DNA of 64,000 nucleotides from Hellea sp. (lineage in GTDB: Bacteria > Pseudomonadota > Alphaproteobacteria > Caulobacterales > Maricaulaceae): the NCBI GenBank assembly GCA_028224375.1, contig JAOIVW010000007.1, forward strand, positions 1 to 64,000. Direction: 5' to 3'. A program made the position numbers and the translations under genes. The first letter of the stretch is position 1. Each line of letters opens with the position of its first letter. This document shows positions 34,966 through 43,951 of this stretch, one piece after another. The notes under the pieces are model-generated. The model made no database searches and had not been told where the DNA came from. It worked only from the letters and a program-made list of their open reading frames with translations.

Positions 34966-35121
34966 CTTCTCCCCGTTTACGGGGGGAAGTACCCGCCGCA
35001 TGGCGGGGGATGGGGGGCTGTTTCGTTTGCAAACTTAAATTGGGGAAAAGACGAAAGCGCCCCCCATCGACCATTCTGGCTTTACCCAGAATGCCCACTT
35101 CCCCCCGCAGGCGGGGAGAAG
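34966..35121. repeat. Palindromic dispersed element, copy A
   Basis: A 156-bp unit that begins CTTCTCCCC and ends GGGGAGAAG, with inner stems at each end (CCCCGTTTACGGGG; CCCCCCGCAGGCGGGG) and inverted inner blocks TGGGGGGC and GCCCCCCA. It lies between purD and xseA. Copies B (38439) and C (52504) share ends and layout. Confidence 0.8.
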
Positions 35122-35192
35122 GAAATATAGCAGCGTCTTGAAGCATTATTCACCCTTGATTCTGAAGGGGCCTTCTAGTCTATAGAGACGTA

Positions 35193-36707
35193 ATGAACAA
35201 CACTCCCGAATACACAGTTTCTGAACTCGCATACTCCCTCAAGCGCACCGTTGAAGAGACCTATGGCCACGTACGGGTGCGCGGAGAGCTTGGCCGAGTG
35301 ACGGTCGCAAAATCGGGTCACTGCTATCTGGACGTTAAAGACGACAAAGCGGTTATCAACTCTATCATCTGGAAGGGCGTTATGGGGCGTCTGTCCATGC
35401 ATCCCGAAGAAGGGATGGAAGTTATCTGTGAGGGTAAGTTGTCGACCTATCCGGGGCGGTCCAATTATCAACTCGTCATAGAGAAAATGGAACTGGCGGG
35501 CGCGGGGGCGCTGATGGCGCTGTTTGAAAAACGTAAGAAGATGCTGGCGGCTGAGGGCTTATTCGCCGCTGAGCGCAAGCGCGAGCTGCCCTTTATGCCC
35601 AAAACCATTGGCGTGGTGACATCGCCGACGGGCTCTGTCATTCGCGATATATTGCACCGCATTGAAGACCGCTTTCCCAGCCATGTGTTAGTGTGGCCCG
35701 TGCTTGTGCAAGGCGATAAAGCAGCGGAGCAGATTACGAGCGCTATTAACGGCTTTAATCAGGCGGAAGGGTTTCCGAGGCCCGATGTGCTCATCATTGC
35801 GCGTGGCGGCGGGTCGATGGAAGATCTCTGGTGCTTTAATGAAGAAGCGGTCGCGCGGGCTGCGGCTAATTCCAAAATCCCGCTGATTTCAGCGGTCGGT
35901 CACGAAACCGATTGGACGTTGATTGACTTTGTCGCGGATTACCGCGCCCCAACACCGACGGGGGCGGCTGAAGTGGCTGTGCCTGTGCGTGAGGATTGGC
36001 TTGAAACAATGACTGATTATGGCCTGCGCATCACACGGGGCTTGCGCCGAAATGTGAATGAGAAAAAGACAGCCCTGTCAGCAGCGCGCTTGCCAAGGCT
36101 TGAAGGCGTTATCGCCGCGCCGCAACAAAGGCTTGATTTAGCGGTTGCGCGATTGCCAAGACCTGAGCGGGTTTTTGAACCTTTGCGTCAGAAATTGGCG
36201 ATGTTGCGCTTACCGCCATTGAAATCACTAGCGGCTGAGTTCTCGCGGCGATTGGAATTGACCCTCGCTAGATTGGCGCCGGCTTTAACGGCCAGTCAAA
36301 ATCGCCATGCCTCGCGACTGTCTAATGCGGCGCAACGTTTGCGGCCTGAGCCGATACAGCAAAATGTGACGCGGCAGAGTCGAACTTTGGGGCAGCTCAC
36401 AAACCGAACAGCCCAAGCGATTGAGCGTAAGATTAAACAGGATGAGCAGCGGCTCAAAAAAGCCGCGCAATTGCTCGATGCTTATAGCTATCAGGGCGTT
36501 CTTGAACGGGGCTACGCACTCGTGCAAAATGAGGCTGGTGATGTGGTGCGGTCTAAAGACAAAGTCAAAGCGGGTGAGGGCGTTACGCTGACCTTTGCTG
36601 ACGGTAAGCGCAAGGCGGTGATTGATGGGGCGGCGGGTAAAATGCCTAAGACGAAACCCAAGTCTAAGAAAGTTGCACCCGTAACGCCCCAGGGCGATTT
36701 ATTTTAA
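35193..36707 (+). CDS. xseA: Exodeoxyribonuclease VII large subunit
   Basis: The catalytic subunit of the single-strand-specific exonuclease VII. The 504-residue protein has the N-terminal OB domain (YTVSELAYSLKRTVEETYGHVRVRGEL), the catalytic core with TSPTGSVIRDILHR, IIARGGGSMEDLWCFN and SAVGHETDWTLIDFVAD, a long coiled-coil helical arm, and the C-terminal VLERGYALVQ segment followed by a lysine-rich tail. The DUF2093 gene follows after about 210 bases, as is usual in alphaproteobacteria. Confidence 0.95.
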   Translation: MNNTPEYTVSELAYSLKRTVEETYGHVRVRGELGRVTVAKSGHCYLDVKDDKAVINSIIWKGVMGRLSMHPEEGMEVICEGKLSTYPGRSNYQLVIEKMELAGAGALMALFEKRKKMLAAEGLFAAERKRELPFMPKTIGVVTSPTGSVIRDILHRIEDRFPSHVLVWPVLVQGDKAAEQITSAINGFNQAEGFPRPDVLIIARGGGSMEDLWCFNEEAVARAAANSKIPLISAVGHETDWTLIDFVADYRAPTPTGAAEVAVPVREDWLETMTDYGLRITRGLRRNVNEKKTALSAARLPRLEGVIAAPQQRLDLAVARLPRPERVFEPLRQKLAMLRLPPLKSLAAEFSRRLELTLARLAPALTASQNRHASRLSNAAQRLRPEPIQQNVTRQSRTLGQLTNRTAQAIERKIKQDEQRLKKAAQLLDAYSYQGVLERGYALVQNEAGDVVRSKDKVKAGEGVTLTFADGKRKAVIDGAAGKMPKTKPKSKKVAPVTPQGDLF

Positions 36708-36753
36708 GAATTCTAATGTTCTGTCATAGCGACGCGGACGAAGTGCGCCCGCT

Positions 36754-36817
36754 ACCCATGCCTTGTCATCACGTTTAACGTCGCCATTTCATTTAGGCGC
36801 GATATCAAGGCATGGGT
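36754..36817. repeat. Long-arm intergenic dyad after xseA
   Basis: ACCCATGCCTTG (36754-36765) and CAAGGCATGGGT (36806-36817) are perfect 12-base inverted arms around 40 bases. GTCAT and ATGAC motifs lie around it. It resembles palindromic repeat units of alphaproteobacteria and the one at 25456. Confidence 0.6.
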
Positions 36818-36919
36818 TCCGCCATCGCTTTGCGATGACACGGAATGACGACTTAAGAGTTCGGTAAATCACTGCAAAACCCCGCTTCACATTATGACCA
36901 ACTCGCGTTAGACCGCATT

Positions 36920-37129
36920 ATGAATTCATTTTTTCAAGGCACGGGCGAAGCGGTTATCCATTTTGGTCCTTCTGATTACACCATCATGGAGGGCGGAGCC
37001 TATATCACTTGCGCTACCACGGGTGATAGAATTCCGCTGGATATGCTGCGCTATTGGAATGCCGACAGGCAGGAAGCCTATAAGGACGCCGCGGCGAGCC
37101 TTGCGGCTTGGAAGAAGGAAAACGCCTAA
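36920..37129 (+). CDS. DUF2093 small protein
   Basis: A 69-residue protein of the DUF2093 family. Family traits are VIHFGPSDYTIMEGGAYITCATTG and the ending that runs through IPLDMLRYWNADRQEAY. It is conserved between xseA and lpxC/lpxK-type genes in alphaproteobacteria; its function is unknown. Its TAA overlaps the ATG of the M23 peptidase gene (TAATG). Confidence 0.85.
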   Translation: MNSFFQGTGEAVIHFGPSDYTIMEGGAYITCATTGDRIPLDMLRYWNADRQEAYKDAAASLAAWKKENA

Positions 37130-38100
37130 TGCGGATATTTGTAGGGTTGGCTTTGGCCTTTGCGATTTGCGGGTCTGCTTGTGCGCAAGATGTGCAGACG
37201 TCCGAAAATGTAGTTGAGGCTCAAGCAAGTGAACTCATCCAAGAGCCGCAATTAAGAACTTTTTCCAAAGACATCACAACGAATGAAGATGGTAGTGTGA
37301 CGACCATAAAAACACAAATTCCGAATCCTGCCCCGACGCCTATTTCTTGCATAGGTGTAGCCCAACAAGGCGGCGCTGTTCTTTGCCAAACAACACCTAA
37401 CGCCAAAGTGAAAGTCGCGCGGTCTGAGAAAGATTTTTACTTTGAGAACGCGGATGAAAGTGGGCATATCATTATTGGCTTTGATCGCGATGAGAAAAGT
37501 AATTTTGTTGAAGTTGCAGGGGATCGCGTCACATTCGATTTAGAGCCCCGAGACTACGACACCTCACGGATTAATGGCTTGCCGAAAAATATGGTGAGTG
37601 AATATACGCCCGAAGAATTAAAACGCATCCGCGCCGCAACAGCGCGTAAGAAAATCGGCTTTGCGTCCCGCGCGGAAGAAATGGGTTTTAAGAACGGATT
37701 TATCCTGCCTATTCAAGAAGACTATATCAAGACGACTAATTTCGGCGCGCAGCGTATTTTAAACGGCGAGCCTAAGCGCCCCCACTACGGCGTCGATTTG
37801 GCCGCGCCTAAAGGCACACCCATCGTCGCGCCTGCGGATGGTATCGTGTCGATGGCGGATGAAGACATGTATTTTGAAGGGGCTTTGCTGCTGATTGATC
37901 ACGGGCAGGGGCTTATCAGCTATTACCTGCATATGGACGACATCGTTGTTGAGGACGGGCAGCACGTGAAACAAGGCGAGCAGATTGCGACGGTTGGGTC
38001 AAAAGGCCGCTCAACTGGGCCGCATTTATGCTGGCGTTTAAAGTGGCGTAACCGTAACCTTGACCCTGAATTACTCACGGAGTGGCCCCAAGAGGGTTAG
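37129..38100 (+). CDS. M23 (LytM) family peptidase with altered zinc-site motif
   Basis: A 323-residue exported protein with a signal peptide (1-20, ends SACAQ). A long N-terminal region precedes the LytM domain (about 200-315). H219 and D223 (HYGVD), H268 (YYLHMD) and H299 match the classical residues. The HxH motif reads H299-L-C301, so the third zinc ligand is cysteine instead of histidine. Such enzymes cut peptidoglycan cross-bridges, or act as non-catalytic activators when degenerate. The start at 37129 overlaps the stop of the DUF2093 gene; an upstream ATG at 37108 would give no signal peptide. Confidence 0.88.
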   Translation: MRIFVGLALAFAICGSACAQDVQTSENVVEAQASELIQEPQLRTFSKDITTNEDGSVTTIKTQIPNPAPTPISCIGVAQQGGAVLCQTTPNAKVKVARSEKDFYFENADESGHIIIGFDRDEKSNFVEVAGDRVTFDLEPRDYDTSRINGLPKNMVSEYTPEELKRIRAATARKKIGFASRAEEMGFKNGFILPIQEDYIKTTNFGAQRILNGEPKRPHYGVDLAAPKGTPIVAPADGIVSMADEDMYFEGALLLIDHGQGLISYYLHMDDIVVEDGQHVKQGEQIATVGSKGRSTGPHLCWRLKWRNRNLDPELLTEWPQEG

Positions 38101-38106
38101 AGTCCT

Positions 38107-38427
38107 ATGGCTAAACCAGGTGAAGATTGCCAAACAATGGCGGAAGTCCGTGAAGGCGTAGATGCGCTTGACCGTGAATTGGTTTCGCTACTCGTAAAGC
38201 GCCAAGCCTATATGAGCGCGGCGGGGCGTATTAAGAATGATCGAAACGCTGTCTATGATGCTGAGCGTATTGAAGATGTTGTTAGCAAGGTTTTGGTGGA
38301 AGCCCGCAAGCAAGGGCTTTCCGAAGATATCGCTGAACAGGTTTGGCGTAAACTCATAGAGCGCTGCATCGCCTTTGAATTTGGTGAATGGGATAAGCTA
38401 AGGGCTGCAAATAAGCAGAGCGCTTAA
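38107..38427 (+). CDS. Chorismate mutase, AroQ type
   Basis: A 106-residue all-helical mutase that turns chorismate into prephenate for phenylalanine and tyrosine synthesis. The pattern is VREGVDALDRELVSLLVKR, with the arginine and lysine of the active site, then YDAERIEDVVSKV and AEQVWRKLIERCIAFE. It lies seven bases after the M23 gene on the same strand. A palindromic element follows its stop. Confidence 0.88.
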   Translation: MAKPGEDCQTMAEVREGVDALDRELVSLLVKRQAYMSAAGRIKNDRNAVYDAERIEDVVSKVLVEARKQGLSEDIAEQVWRKLIERCIAFEFGEWDKLRAANKQSA

Positions 38428-38438
38428 AAAGGTAGAGC

Positions 38439-38577
38439 CCGCTCCCCTGTTCACGGGGGAGCTGTCGCGAAGCGACTGAGGGGGGAGCTAAATAAAGCCA
38501 CCCTAAAATTTAGAATACCACTTGCTGCTCCCCCCATCCCCCGCTTTGCGGGTACTTCCCCCGTGAACGGGGGAAGG
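38439..38577. repeat. Palindromic dispersed element, copy B
   Basis: About 139 bp with terminal stems CCCCTGTTCACGGGG (left) and CCCCCGTGAACGGGGG (right) that are also inverted copies of each other. Inner blocks GGGGGGAGC and GCTCCCCCC pair across an AT-rich centre. It fills the gap between chorismate mutase and the converging acyltransferase gene. Confidence 0.75.
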
Positions 38578-38587
38578 AACTTCCTGT

Positions 38588-39469
38588 TTATTTATATAAC
38601 CCCTTAGGCCAGCGTCTATGCACCCAAAACCATTGCGCAGGGTTTTCGCGGATTCGTGTTTCTATAAACTCTGTAACTTTCTTCACACCGTTCATCACAT
38701 CAGCGTCTCGGTCGCCTGTCTTGTCCAAAACAATCGGGTCATAAAATGTCACGGTGAAATTCGCGCCGTCACGCGTCACCGCCATGGGCAGCAGCGGCCG
38801 CCCAGTCTTCAGCGCTAAGCGTGTTGCGCCTTGGGCTGTCATGGCCTCTTGCCCGAAAAAGGGTACGCTGATTCCTGTATTGAATTTCTGATCATTGAGA
38901 AGTGCCACGCTCTCTCCGTTTTTTAGCGCTTCGAGCAATTCACGGCCACCTTTATGCGTGGATTTTTGCACGAGAAACTTAGTCCCGTAACGCTCGCGCT
39001 GCCTACGCACGCGCGCATCAATATAAGGATTGTTGATTTTACGGTAGGTTATACGGACTGGCAAAGCTGATTGCGTCAGCACGGTCGCCATAATTTCCCA
39101 ATTGGCGAAATGCCCTGTGACGATGATGGCGGGCGCATTGGCTTTAAATATCTCAAGACCTTTGACGGTCACGCGGCCATCTTCAAAGGCTTTGATACGG
39201 TGGGTGATGGGAAACTCGGCAAAGGTACGGCCCGTATTATCCCATTGGTCTTTGAGTATTTGGGCGATTTCAGTCTCAGGCTTATCAGGAAAGGCAATTT
39301 CTAAACCTGTCTTTGCGATTTTATGCTTGCTTGTCAGAGGTCCTATCAGGCGGAGAAGCCATCCTCCAAACCCCGAAATGCCTCCAAACGGAAAAAGCTT
39401 GAGGATGAGCCCGACCACATCATAGGCGAGGGCTTCGAGCCGCCATCCAATTTTCTTGCCTAAACTCAC
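38588..39469 (-). CDS. Lauroyl/myristoyl-type lipid A acyltransferase (LpxL/HtrB family)
   Basis: A 293-residue inner-membrane acyltransferase expected to add a secondary acyl chain to Kdo-lipid A. The catalytic HX4E motif is in GHFANWE, followed by YRKINNPYIDARVRRQRERYG, LLNDQKFNTGISVPFFG and the ending WFWVHRRWPKG, all typical of the family. It is the last gene of a run with lpxK, waaA and DUF374. Confidence 0.88.
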   Translation of the reverse strand: MSLGKKIGWRLEALAYDVVGLILKLFPFGGISGFGGWLLRLIGPLTSKHKIAKTGLEIAFPDKPETEIAQILKDQWDNTGRTFAEFPITHRIKAFEDGRVTVKGLEIFKANAPAIIVTGHFANWEIMATVLTQSALPVRITYRKINNPYIDARVRRQRERYGTKFLVQKSTHKGGRELLEALKNGESVALLNDQKFNTGISVPFFGQEAMTAQGATRLALKTGRPLLPMAVTRDGANFTVTFYDPIVLDKTGDRDADVMNGVKKVTEFIETRIRENPAQWFWVHRRWPKGLYK

Positions 39470-39479
39470 TTATCTTGGC

Positions 39480-40484
39480 TCATTTAGGGGGTTTTGTGCG
39501 TTCAATGATAGGATGGAGCAGGCGGCGCAGAGTCAGCTCGTCCTCGAACTGCACGGTGACGGGCCAGGCATGGACGCCTTTTCGGTATCCTTTGGGTAGG
39601 CGAACATAGTCTTTTTCCGTGGTGATGAGCGAGGCTTCATATTCGGATGCCAGCATGAAGAGACTCTCAATATCCTCATCCTTATATTTGTAATGGTCAG
39701 CATAGGGGACTTCTTCGACAATCTCTCCGCCGTGACGACGCAGGCTATCAAAGAATTTATTGGGGCGGCCAATCCCAGCAAAGGCATAGAGCTTGCCCTT
39801 GGGCGGCGGCCCTGCAGGTTTGAGGAACGCGGGAACAACGATTTTACCTTTCAGCTGTTCTGTCAGAACGTCATCAATCTCGTAATCAGATGTAGGCTTC
39901 ATCAGGATAACGGCATCTGCGCGTTCCAGTGAGGGCGTCAGCTTCTCCCGCAACGGGCCTGCGGGAAAGACGCAGCCATTGCCAAATCCGACTTCGGCAT
40001 CAACAACGAGGAGCGATAGAGTTTTCTCTAATTGCGGGTTCTGATGCCCGTCATCCATAACAATCACGCTTGCGCCGTGGCTGCGGGCTGCACGTGCGCC
40101 GTCATCCCGTCCTGCACTGACCCAAACAGGCGCGTGACGTGCGAGGAGTAAAGGCTCATCACCCACATCAATGGCCGTGTGGCCTTTCTGTACGGGCATT
40201 GGGCCTTTCTCAAGCCCGCCATAACCGCGGGTCAGGCCTACAGCATCAATCCTAAGGCGGCGCAGGCTCTTGAGCAGATATATGGCGACTGGCGTTTTGC
40301 CCGTTCCGCCCATGGTGGCATTGCCCACGCAAATAACAGGAATACCAACATCATAGCTTTGGGTTGTCTTTATGCGGCGCGCGGCGGCCCAGCCATAAAT
40401 CCAGCTAAAGGGCTTCAAGATTAGCCTTATCATCGGCGCGGCATCACGGCCCTCGCGGTGGTTCCAGAACTCCGGCGGTCTCAT
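39480..40484 (-). CDS. lpxK: Tetraacyldisaccharide 4'-kinase
   Basis: It phosphorylates the 4' position of the lipid A precursor at the inner membrane. The 334-residue protein opens MRPPEFW as usual, has the P-loop GNATMGGTGKTPVAIYL, LTRGYGG, VGDEPLLLA and VIVMDDGHQNP with the catalytic aspartate. Its ATG overlaps the waaA stop by four bases (ATGA), so both are coupled. Confidence 0.93.
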   Translation of the reverse strand: MRPPEFWNHREGRDAAPMIRLILKPFSWIYGWAAARRIKTTQSYDVGIPVICVGNATMGGTGKTPVAIYLLKSLRRLRIDAVGLTRGYGGLEKGPMPVQKGHTAIDVGDEPLLLARHAPVWVSAGRDDGARAARSHGASVIVMDDGHQNPQLEKTLSLLVVDAEVGFGNGCVFPAGPLREKLTPSLERADAVILMKPTSDYEIDDVLTEQLKGKIVVPAFLKPAGPPPKGKLYAFAGIGRPNKFFDSLRRHGGEIVEEVPYADHYKYKDEDIESLFMLASEYEASLITTEKDYVRLPKGYRKGVHAWPVTVQFEDELTLRRLLHPIIERTKPPK

Positions 40485-41773
40485 GACGAGGCCCCATTCA
40501 TTTCATTTGGTAGAACGGGCGTCAGCTTATCCCATACGAAATCGAGCACAGCATTACGGCTCTGCGCGTATTCCAGCGCAAGGCTTTGTCGCCGCGTCAA
40601 GGCTGCAGGGTCTGAAAAGAGTTCGCTCACGGCGTGTCCTACCATATTAGGGGGTAGAATACGCTGTGCAGCGTCAAAGGCAATCATAGACATGTAGCTA
40701 TCGGCGAAGCTGGATATATGCGCCCCTGTCAGTACCGCATTGCCAAATCGCGCAGGCTCAAGGGGGTTGTGGCCCATCAATCCTTTGACGAGCGAACCGC
40801 AGACAAATGTTATATCGGAGAGCGTGTAGGCTAGCCCCATTTCTCCAATAGTATCAATGATATAGACGGAAGTCTTATCCTCTATGCCTTGGCCGAGCGA
40901 CCGGGTGGCCGTATTTTCGGGAGGCATCATGGCCAAGACGTCATCACGGCGTTCAGGATGGCGCAAGGCGAGAATAAGCAGGGCGTCAGAGTGATCTTTA
41001 CGGACGTCTTTATGGGCCGCGAGTATAATCTCTTCTTCGCCTTTATGTGTGCTAGCCGCGCACCAGACGGGGCGATCACCAATTTGCGCTTCAAGCATAG
41101 CCAAGGCAACGCTATCGACCGGCAGTGCGGGCGCGGCTTCTTTGAGGCTTCCAGCGCTTACAATTTCTTTCCCCAAGAGCCAAGATAATCCATTGGCCGT
41201 GGCTTCATCCCCGGCAAGAATAACGTCGAAACAGCCAAACAAGCTTTGGGCGGATTTGCGGCGTTTGAACCAGCCTTGGACAGATTTTTCTGACATGCGG
41301 GCATTGATAAGCGCCATCGGGATGCCGCGCGCTTTGGTTTGCATGAGCAAATTTGGCCAAATCTCTGATTCCGCCCAGAACACGGCATCGGGTTTCCAGT
41401 GATCCAAAAATGTGTTCACAGCTTTGGGCGTATCGAGCGGTATATATTGGTGGCAGGCGCGCTTAGGCAGGCGTTTGTCCATAAGCTCAGCCGAGGTCGT
41501 TGTTCCGCTTGTGACAAGGACATGTGCAGCAGGATATTCGGCCAGTACTTTTTCAATGAGCGGTAGCAACATCGTCACTTCGCCGACACTTGCGCCGTGC
41601 ATCCAAAAGAGCTGTCCTTCTGGGCGAGGGCGCGAGGCGATACCGAAGCGCTCACTTTGGCGCGACGGGTCTTCCTTGCCTTTAAGCGCGCGGCGTTTGA
41701 GCCATAGGGGCAAGGCAGGCGCGATGACTTTCGTTAGGCCTGAATAGGCGCGTATCAATCCAGTCTCGCTCAT
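40481..41773 (-). CDS. waaA: Kdo transferase
   Basis: A GT30 glycosyltransferase that adds 3-deoxy-D-manno-octulosonate to lipid IVA at the cytoplasmic membrane. The 430-residue protein shows the RPEGQLFWMHGASVGE opening with the catalytic glutamate, then FWAESEIWPNLL, LINARMSEKS, WCAASTHKGEEEI and the MGHNPLEPARFG segment. It overlaps by four bases with DUF374 upstream and lpxK downstream. Confidence 0.94.
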   Translation of the reverse strand: MSETGLIRAYSGLTKVIAPALPLWLKRRALKGKEDPSRQSERFGIASRPRPEGQLFWMHGASVGEVTMLLPLIEKVLAEYPAAHVLVTSGTTTSAELMDKRLPKRACHQYIPLDTPKAVNTFLDHWKPDAVFWAESEIWPNLLMQTKARGIPMALINARMSEKSVQGWFKRRKSAQSLFGCFDVILAGDEATANGLSWLLGKEIVSAGSLKEAAPALPVDSVALAMLEAQIGDRPVWCAASTHKGEEEIILAAHKDVRKDHSDALLILALRHPERRDDVLAMMPPENTATRSLGQGIEDKTSVYIIDTIGEMGLAYTLSDITFVCGSLVKGLMGHNPLEPARFGNAVLTGAHISSFADSYMSMIAFDAAQRILPPNMVGHAVSELFSDPAALTRRQSLALEYAQSRNAVLDFVWDKLTPVLPNEMNGASS

Positions 41774-42498
41774 TTGTCAGCGGCCTGCACAGGATCATGG
41801 CCCATAGCTCTGTCGGCATCGGCGAGGAAGATATTCATCTCATCTTCGATACGCTCACGAATATGTTCAATTTTGCGCTCATCCGCATTGGCGGGCACCA
41901 TAACAGGGGTTCCCCAGATAATTTTACCTTTGCCAAAGGGTAGAGGAAGAACGAGTTTGTCCCAGCTGTCAAATTGCTTTCTGTTTCGCACAGCAAAGGT
42001 GCAGGGCATGAGCGGCGCGCCCGTAAGCCTGGCTAGACGTATCGGGCCATCGCCCAATCTTTGACGTGGGCCGCGCGGGCCATCTGGCGTGACCACGATA
42101 CAGCCGTCATTTTCCAAAGCCGTGACAATATCCATGCTGGCTTTCGCCCCGCCTTTGGCCTTGGCTGCCAAATCACCTTTGGCGGCTTTTTTGGCGGAAC
42201 CTCGGATGGTTTTCAGACCCAAAAAATGGCTGGTATGGGTTACAATCGCGCCGTCGCGAGACCGGGAAACAAGCACATAAGGCAGTTGGTATTCTTTCTT
42301 CCAAGCAGATGTAAGCATCATAAAACGTGAATGCCAGACAAGCGCGATAACGCCTTTGCCATTATCGATAATCTCCTGAACATGGTCCGCGCGCTCGACC
42401 TCCCAGCGCGTGGTATATTTGACCAAAGTCATATAGGCCGCGACCAGCCAGCCTATCGTAATTTGTACGGCATTAGACCGCATGAAGCGTTTGAACAC
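41770..42498 (-). CDS. DUF374 lysophospholipid acyltransferase-like protein
   Basis: A 242-residue membrane-associated protein of the DUF374/LPLAT group. Family traits are IALVWHSRFMML, VSRSRDGAIV, GLKTIRGS and VVTPDGPRGPRQRL. It is thought to acylate lipid A or a precursor; in alphaproteobacteria it regularly sits directly before waaA, as here. The start codon is GTG at 42498 with a GGGAGG ribosome site. Confidence 0.88.
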   Translation of the reverse strand: MFKRFMRSNAVQITIGWLVAAYMTLVKYTTRWEVERADHVQEIIDNGKGVIALVWHSRFMMLTSAWKKEYQLPYVLVSRSRDGAIVTHTSHFLGLKTIRGSAKKAAKGDLAAKAKGGAKASMDIVTALENDGCIVVTPDGPRGPRQRLGDGPIRLARLTGAPLMPCTFAVRNRKQFDSWDKLVLPLPFGKGKIIWGTPVMVPANADERKIEHIRERIEDEMNIFLADADRAMGHDPVQAADK

Positions 42499-42545
42499 TT
42501 GCGGCCTCCCTGTTATGCCGAATATGAATCAAGGACATATGTTAA

Positions 42546-43205
42546 ATGAGCTTAGACCTCAACAACCCAGCTGACAGAAAACAGGCTTACCGCGACCTCA
42601 CCTGGGGCGACCACGGCTTTCTGCGTGTCCGCTTTGCCAATCATCACGATATTGGCGGGGGCATGTATCGCGAGAACCAACCCTCGCCCAAACGCATTGC
42701 AGAATGGGCCGAGATGGGGATAAAAACGAACATAAATCTGCGCGGGGAAAGTCCAAAAGGATTTTACTTGCTCGAGAAAGAGGCTTGCGAGAAACACGGC
42801 ATTACCATGGTCGATTTTCGGGTTTACAGCCGCGACACCCATACGCCTGAGAAAATTCGCGCGGCCAAAGATCTGTTCGAGCGCATTGAATATCCGGCCG
42901 TTATGCATTGTAAATCAGGCGCAGACCGCACGGGTATTATGGGCGTGCTTTATCGTCACTTTCATATGGGGGATAATATTGAAGAGGCGATGGAGCAGCT
43001 AAAGTTTAAGTATCTCCATGTGAAGCAAGGCAAGACGGGCATGCTCGACTTCTTTTTCAATGATTATCTGAAATACGCTAAAACGCATGACATTGAATTC
43101 ATCGATTGGGTCGAGACGGTTTACGACCCTGCCGATGTGAAATCGCGCTTCATGGAGCAATGGTCCGGTAATCCGGTGACGGAACTGATTTTACGGCGGG
43201 AGTAA
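42546..43205 (+). CDS. Dual-specificity/tyrosine phosphatase-like protein
   Basis: A 219-residue cysteine phosphatase. The signature loop HCKSGADRTG places the nucleophile at C122 and the arginine at R128, and the general acid region may be in FRVYSRDTHTP. INLRGESPKGF is typical of the bacterial DSP group that acts on inositol phosphates or proteins. It is divergent from the DUF374 gene and, with its downstream neighbour, interrupts the LPS gene run. Confidence 0.85.
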   Translation: MSLDLNNPADRKQAYRDLTWGDHGFLRVRFANHHDIGGGMYRENQPSPKRIAEWAEMGIKTNINLRGESPKGFYLLEKEACEKHGITMVDFRVYSRDTHTPEKIRAAKDLFERIEYPAVMHCKSGADRTGIMGVLYRHFHMGDNIEEAMEQLKFKYLHVKQGKTGMLDFFFNDYLKYAKTHDIEFIDWVETVYDPADVKSRFMEQWSGNPVTELILRRE

Positions 43206-43348
43206 AGTGCGTTAGACATAGCACAAGCGTTAGTTAAGCCGCTCGCAAGACACATCTTAAAGTATCAATTTGGTAACCATATTTTTATGTTTCCTGCTTA
43301 GAACGCATAATTGAAGACAGTGTGTGGTCGCTAAAGCGGGATGAGACT

Positions 43349-43939
43349 ATGGCACGACCTGACATAACAAAAGGGGATCTTCGCTGGGGAAGTAACACTG
43401 ATGTCAGCCGTTTTCGAAGTAATCTCGCTAATGTGAAATCATTGTCAGACGAAAGTGCTATGGGCAAGAAGCGTCTATTTTTCACAGTCTTGACGCTCTT
43501 GGTAACTGCCTTTCTCGCTTATTCATCTTGGTTTTACTTTCCTGCTTACACAATCAATCCAGCCACTATACATGTAGCATCTCATTCGCACCTCATCCCT
43601 AGCAGTGACGTGAAGGTAGACGATGGGGTTCTAGATAATTACGTAAAATTGCTTGCTAAACAGCGCGGTTATTTAAAAGCAGGTCAAAGCGTTACTGCCA
43701 GTTACAAAGTCAGTGCTGGGACAATGGTTGATCTTGTGGTCTCAAGCTGCTCAAATTACGTCATCTTAGAAATATACAAATGTAATAAGGTGGTTTCAGA
43801 TAGCGTAAAAATCGGGAGTGCTCCAGAGGGGAAAATCGATTTTACAGTCGAAAGCAGTGGGTTTTATGTCTTTGACGAGATCCTCAGCAGTCCACATGAT
43901 GAGGCCACTCAGTATCAGATTTCTTGGCGCCGGCAGTAG
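43349..43939 (+). CDS. Membrane-anchored protein, unknown function
   Basis: A 196-residue protein. A basic cytoplasmic stretch of about 40 residues precedes one membrane helix (about 43-66). The outer part (about 100-195) looks like a beta sandwich with GQSVTASYKVSAGT, one cysteine pair and GKIDFTVESSGFYVF, recalling pre-peptidase C-terminal (PPC) domains. The gene is AT-richer than its neighbours and I do not recognise the family. The ATG at 43349 is preferred to one nine codons upstream. Confidence 0.6.
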   Translation: MARPDITKGDLRWGSNTDVSRFRSNLANVKSLSDESAMGKKRLFFTVLTLLVTAFLAYSSWFYFPAYTINPATIHVASHSHLIPSSDVKVDDGVLDNYVKLLAKQRGYLKAGQSVTASYKVSAGTMVDLVVSSCSNYVILEIYKCNKVVSDSVKIGSAPEGKIDFTVESSGFYVFDEILSSPHDEATQYQISWRRQ

Positions 43940-43951
43940 CATCAAATTTAG

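Noticed and set aside
34966-35121. Clustered repeats that might be a CRISPR array
   Set aside because: There is one palindromic unit per site, no regular spacers and no cas genes.
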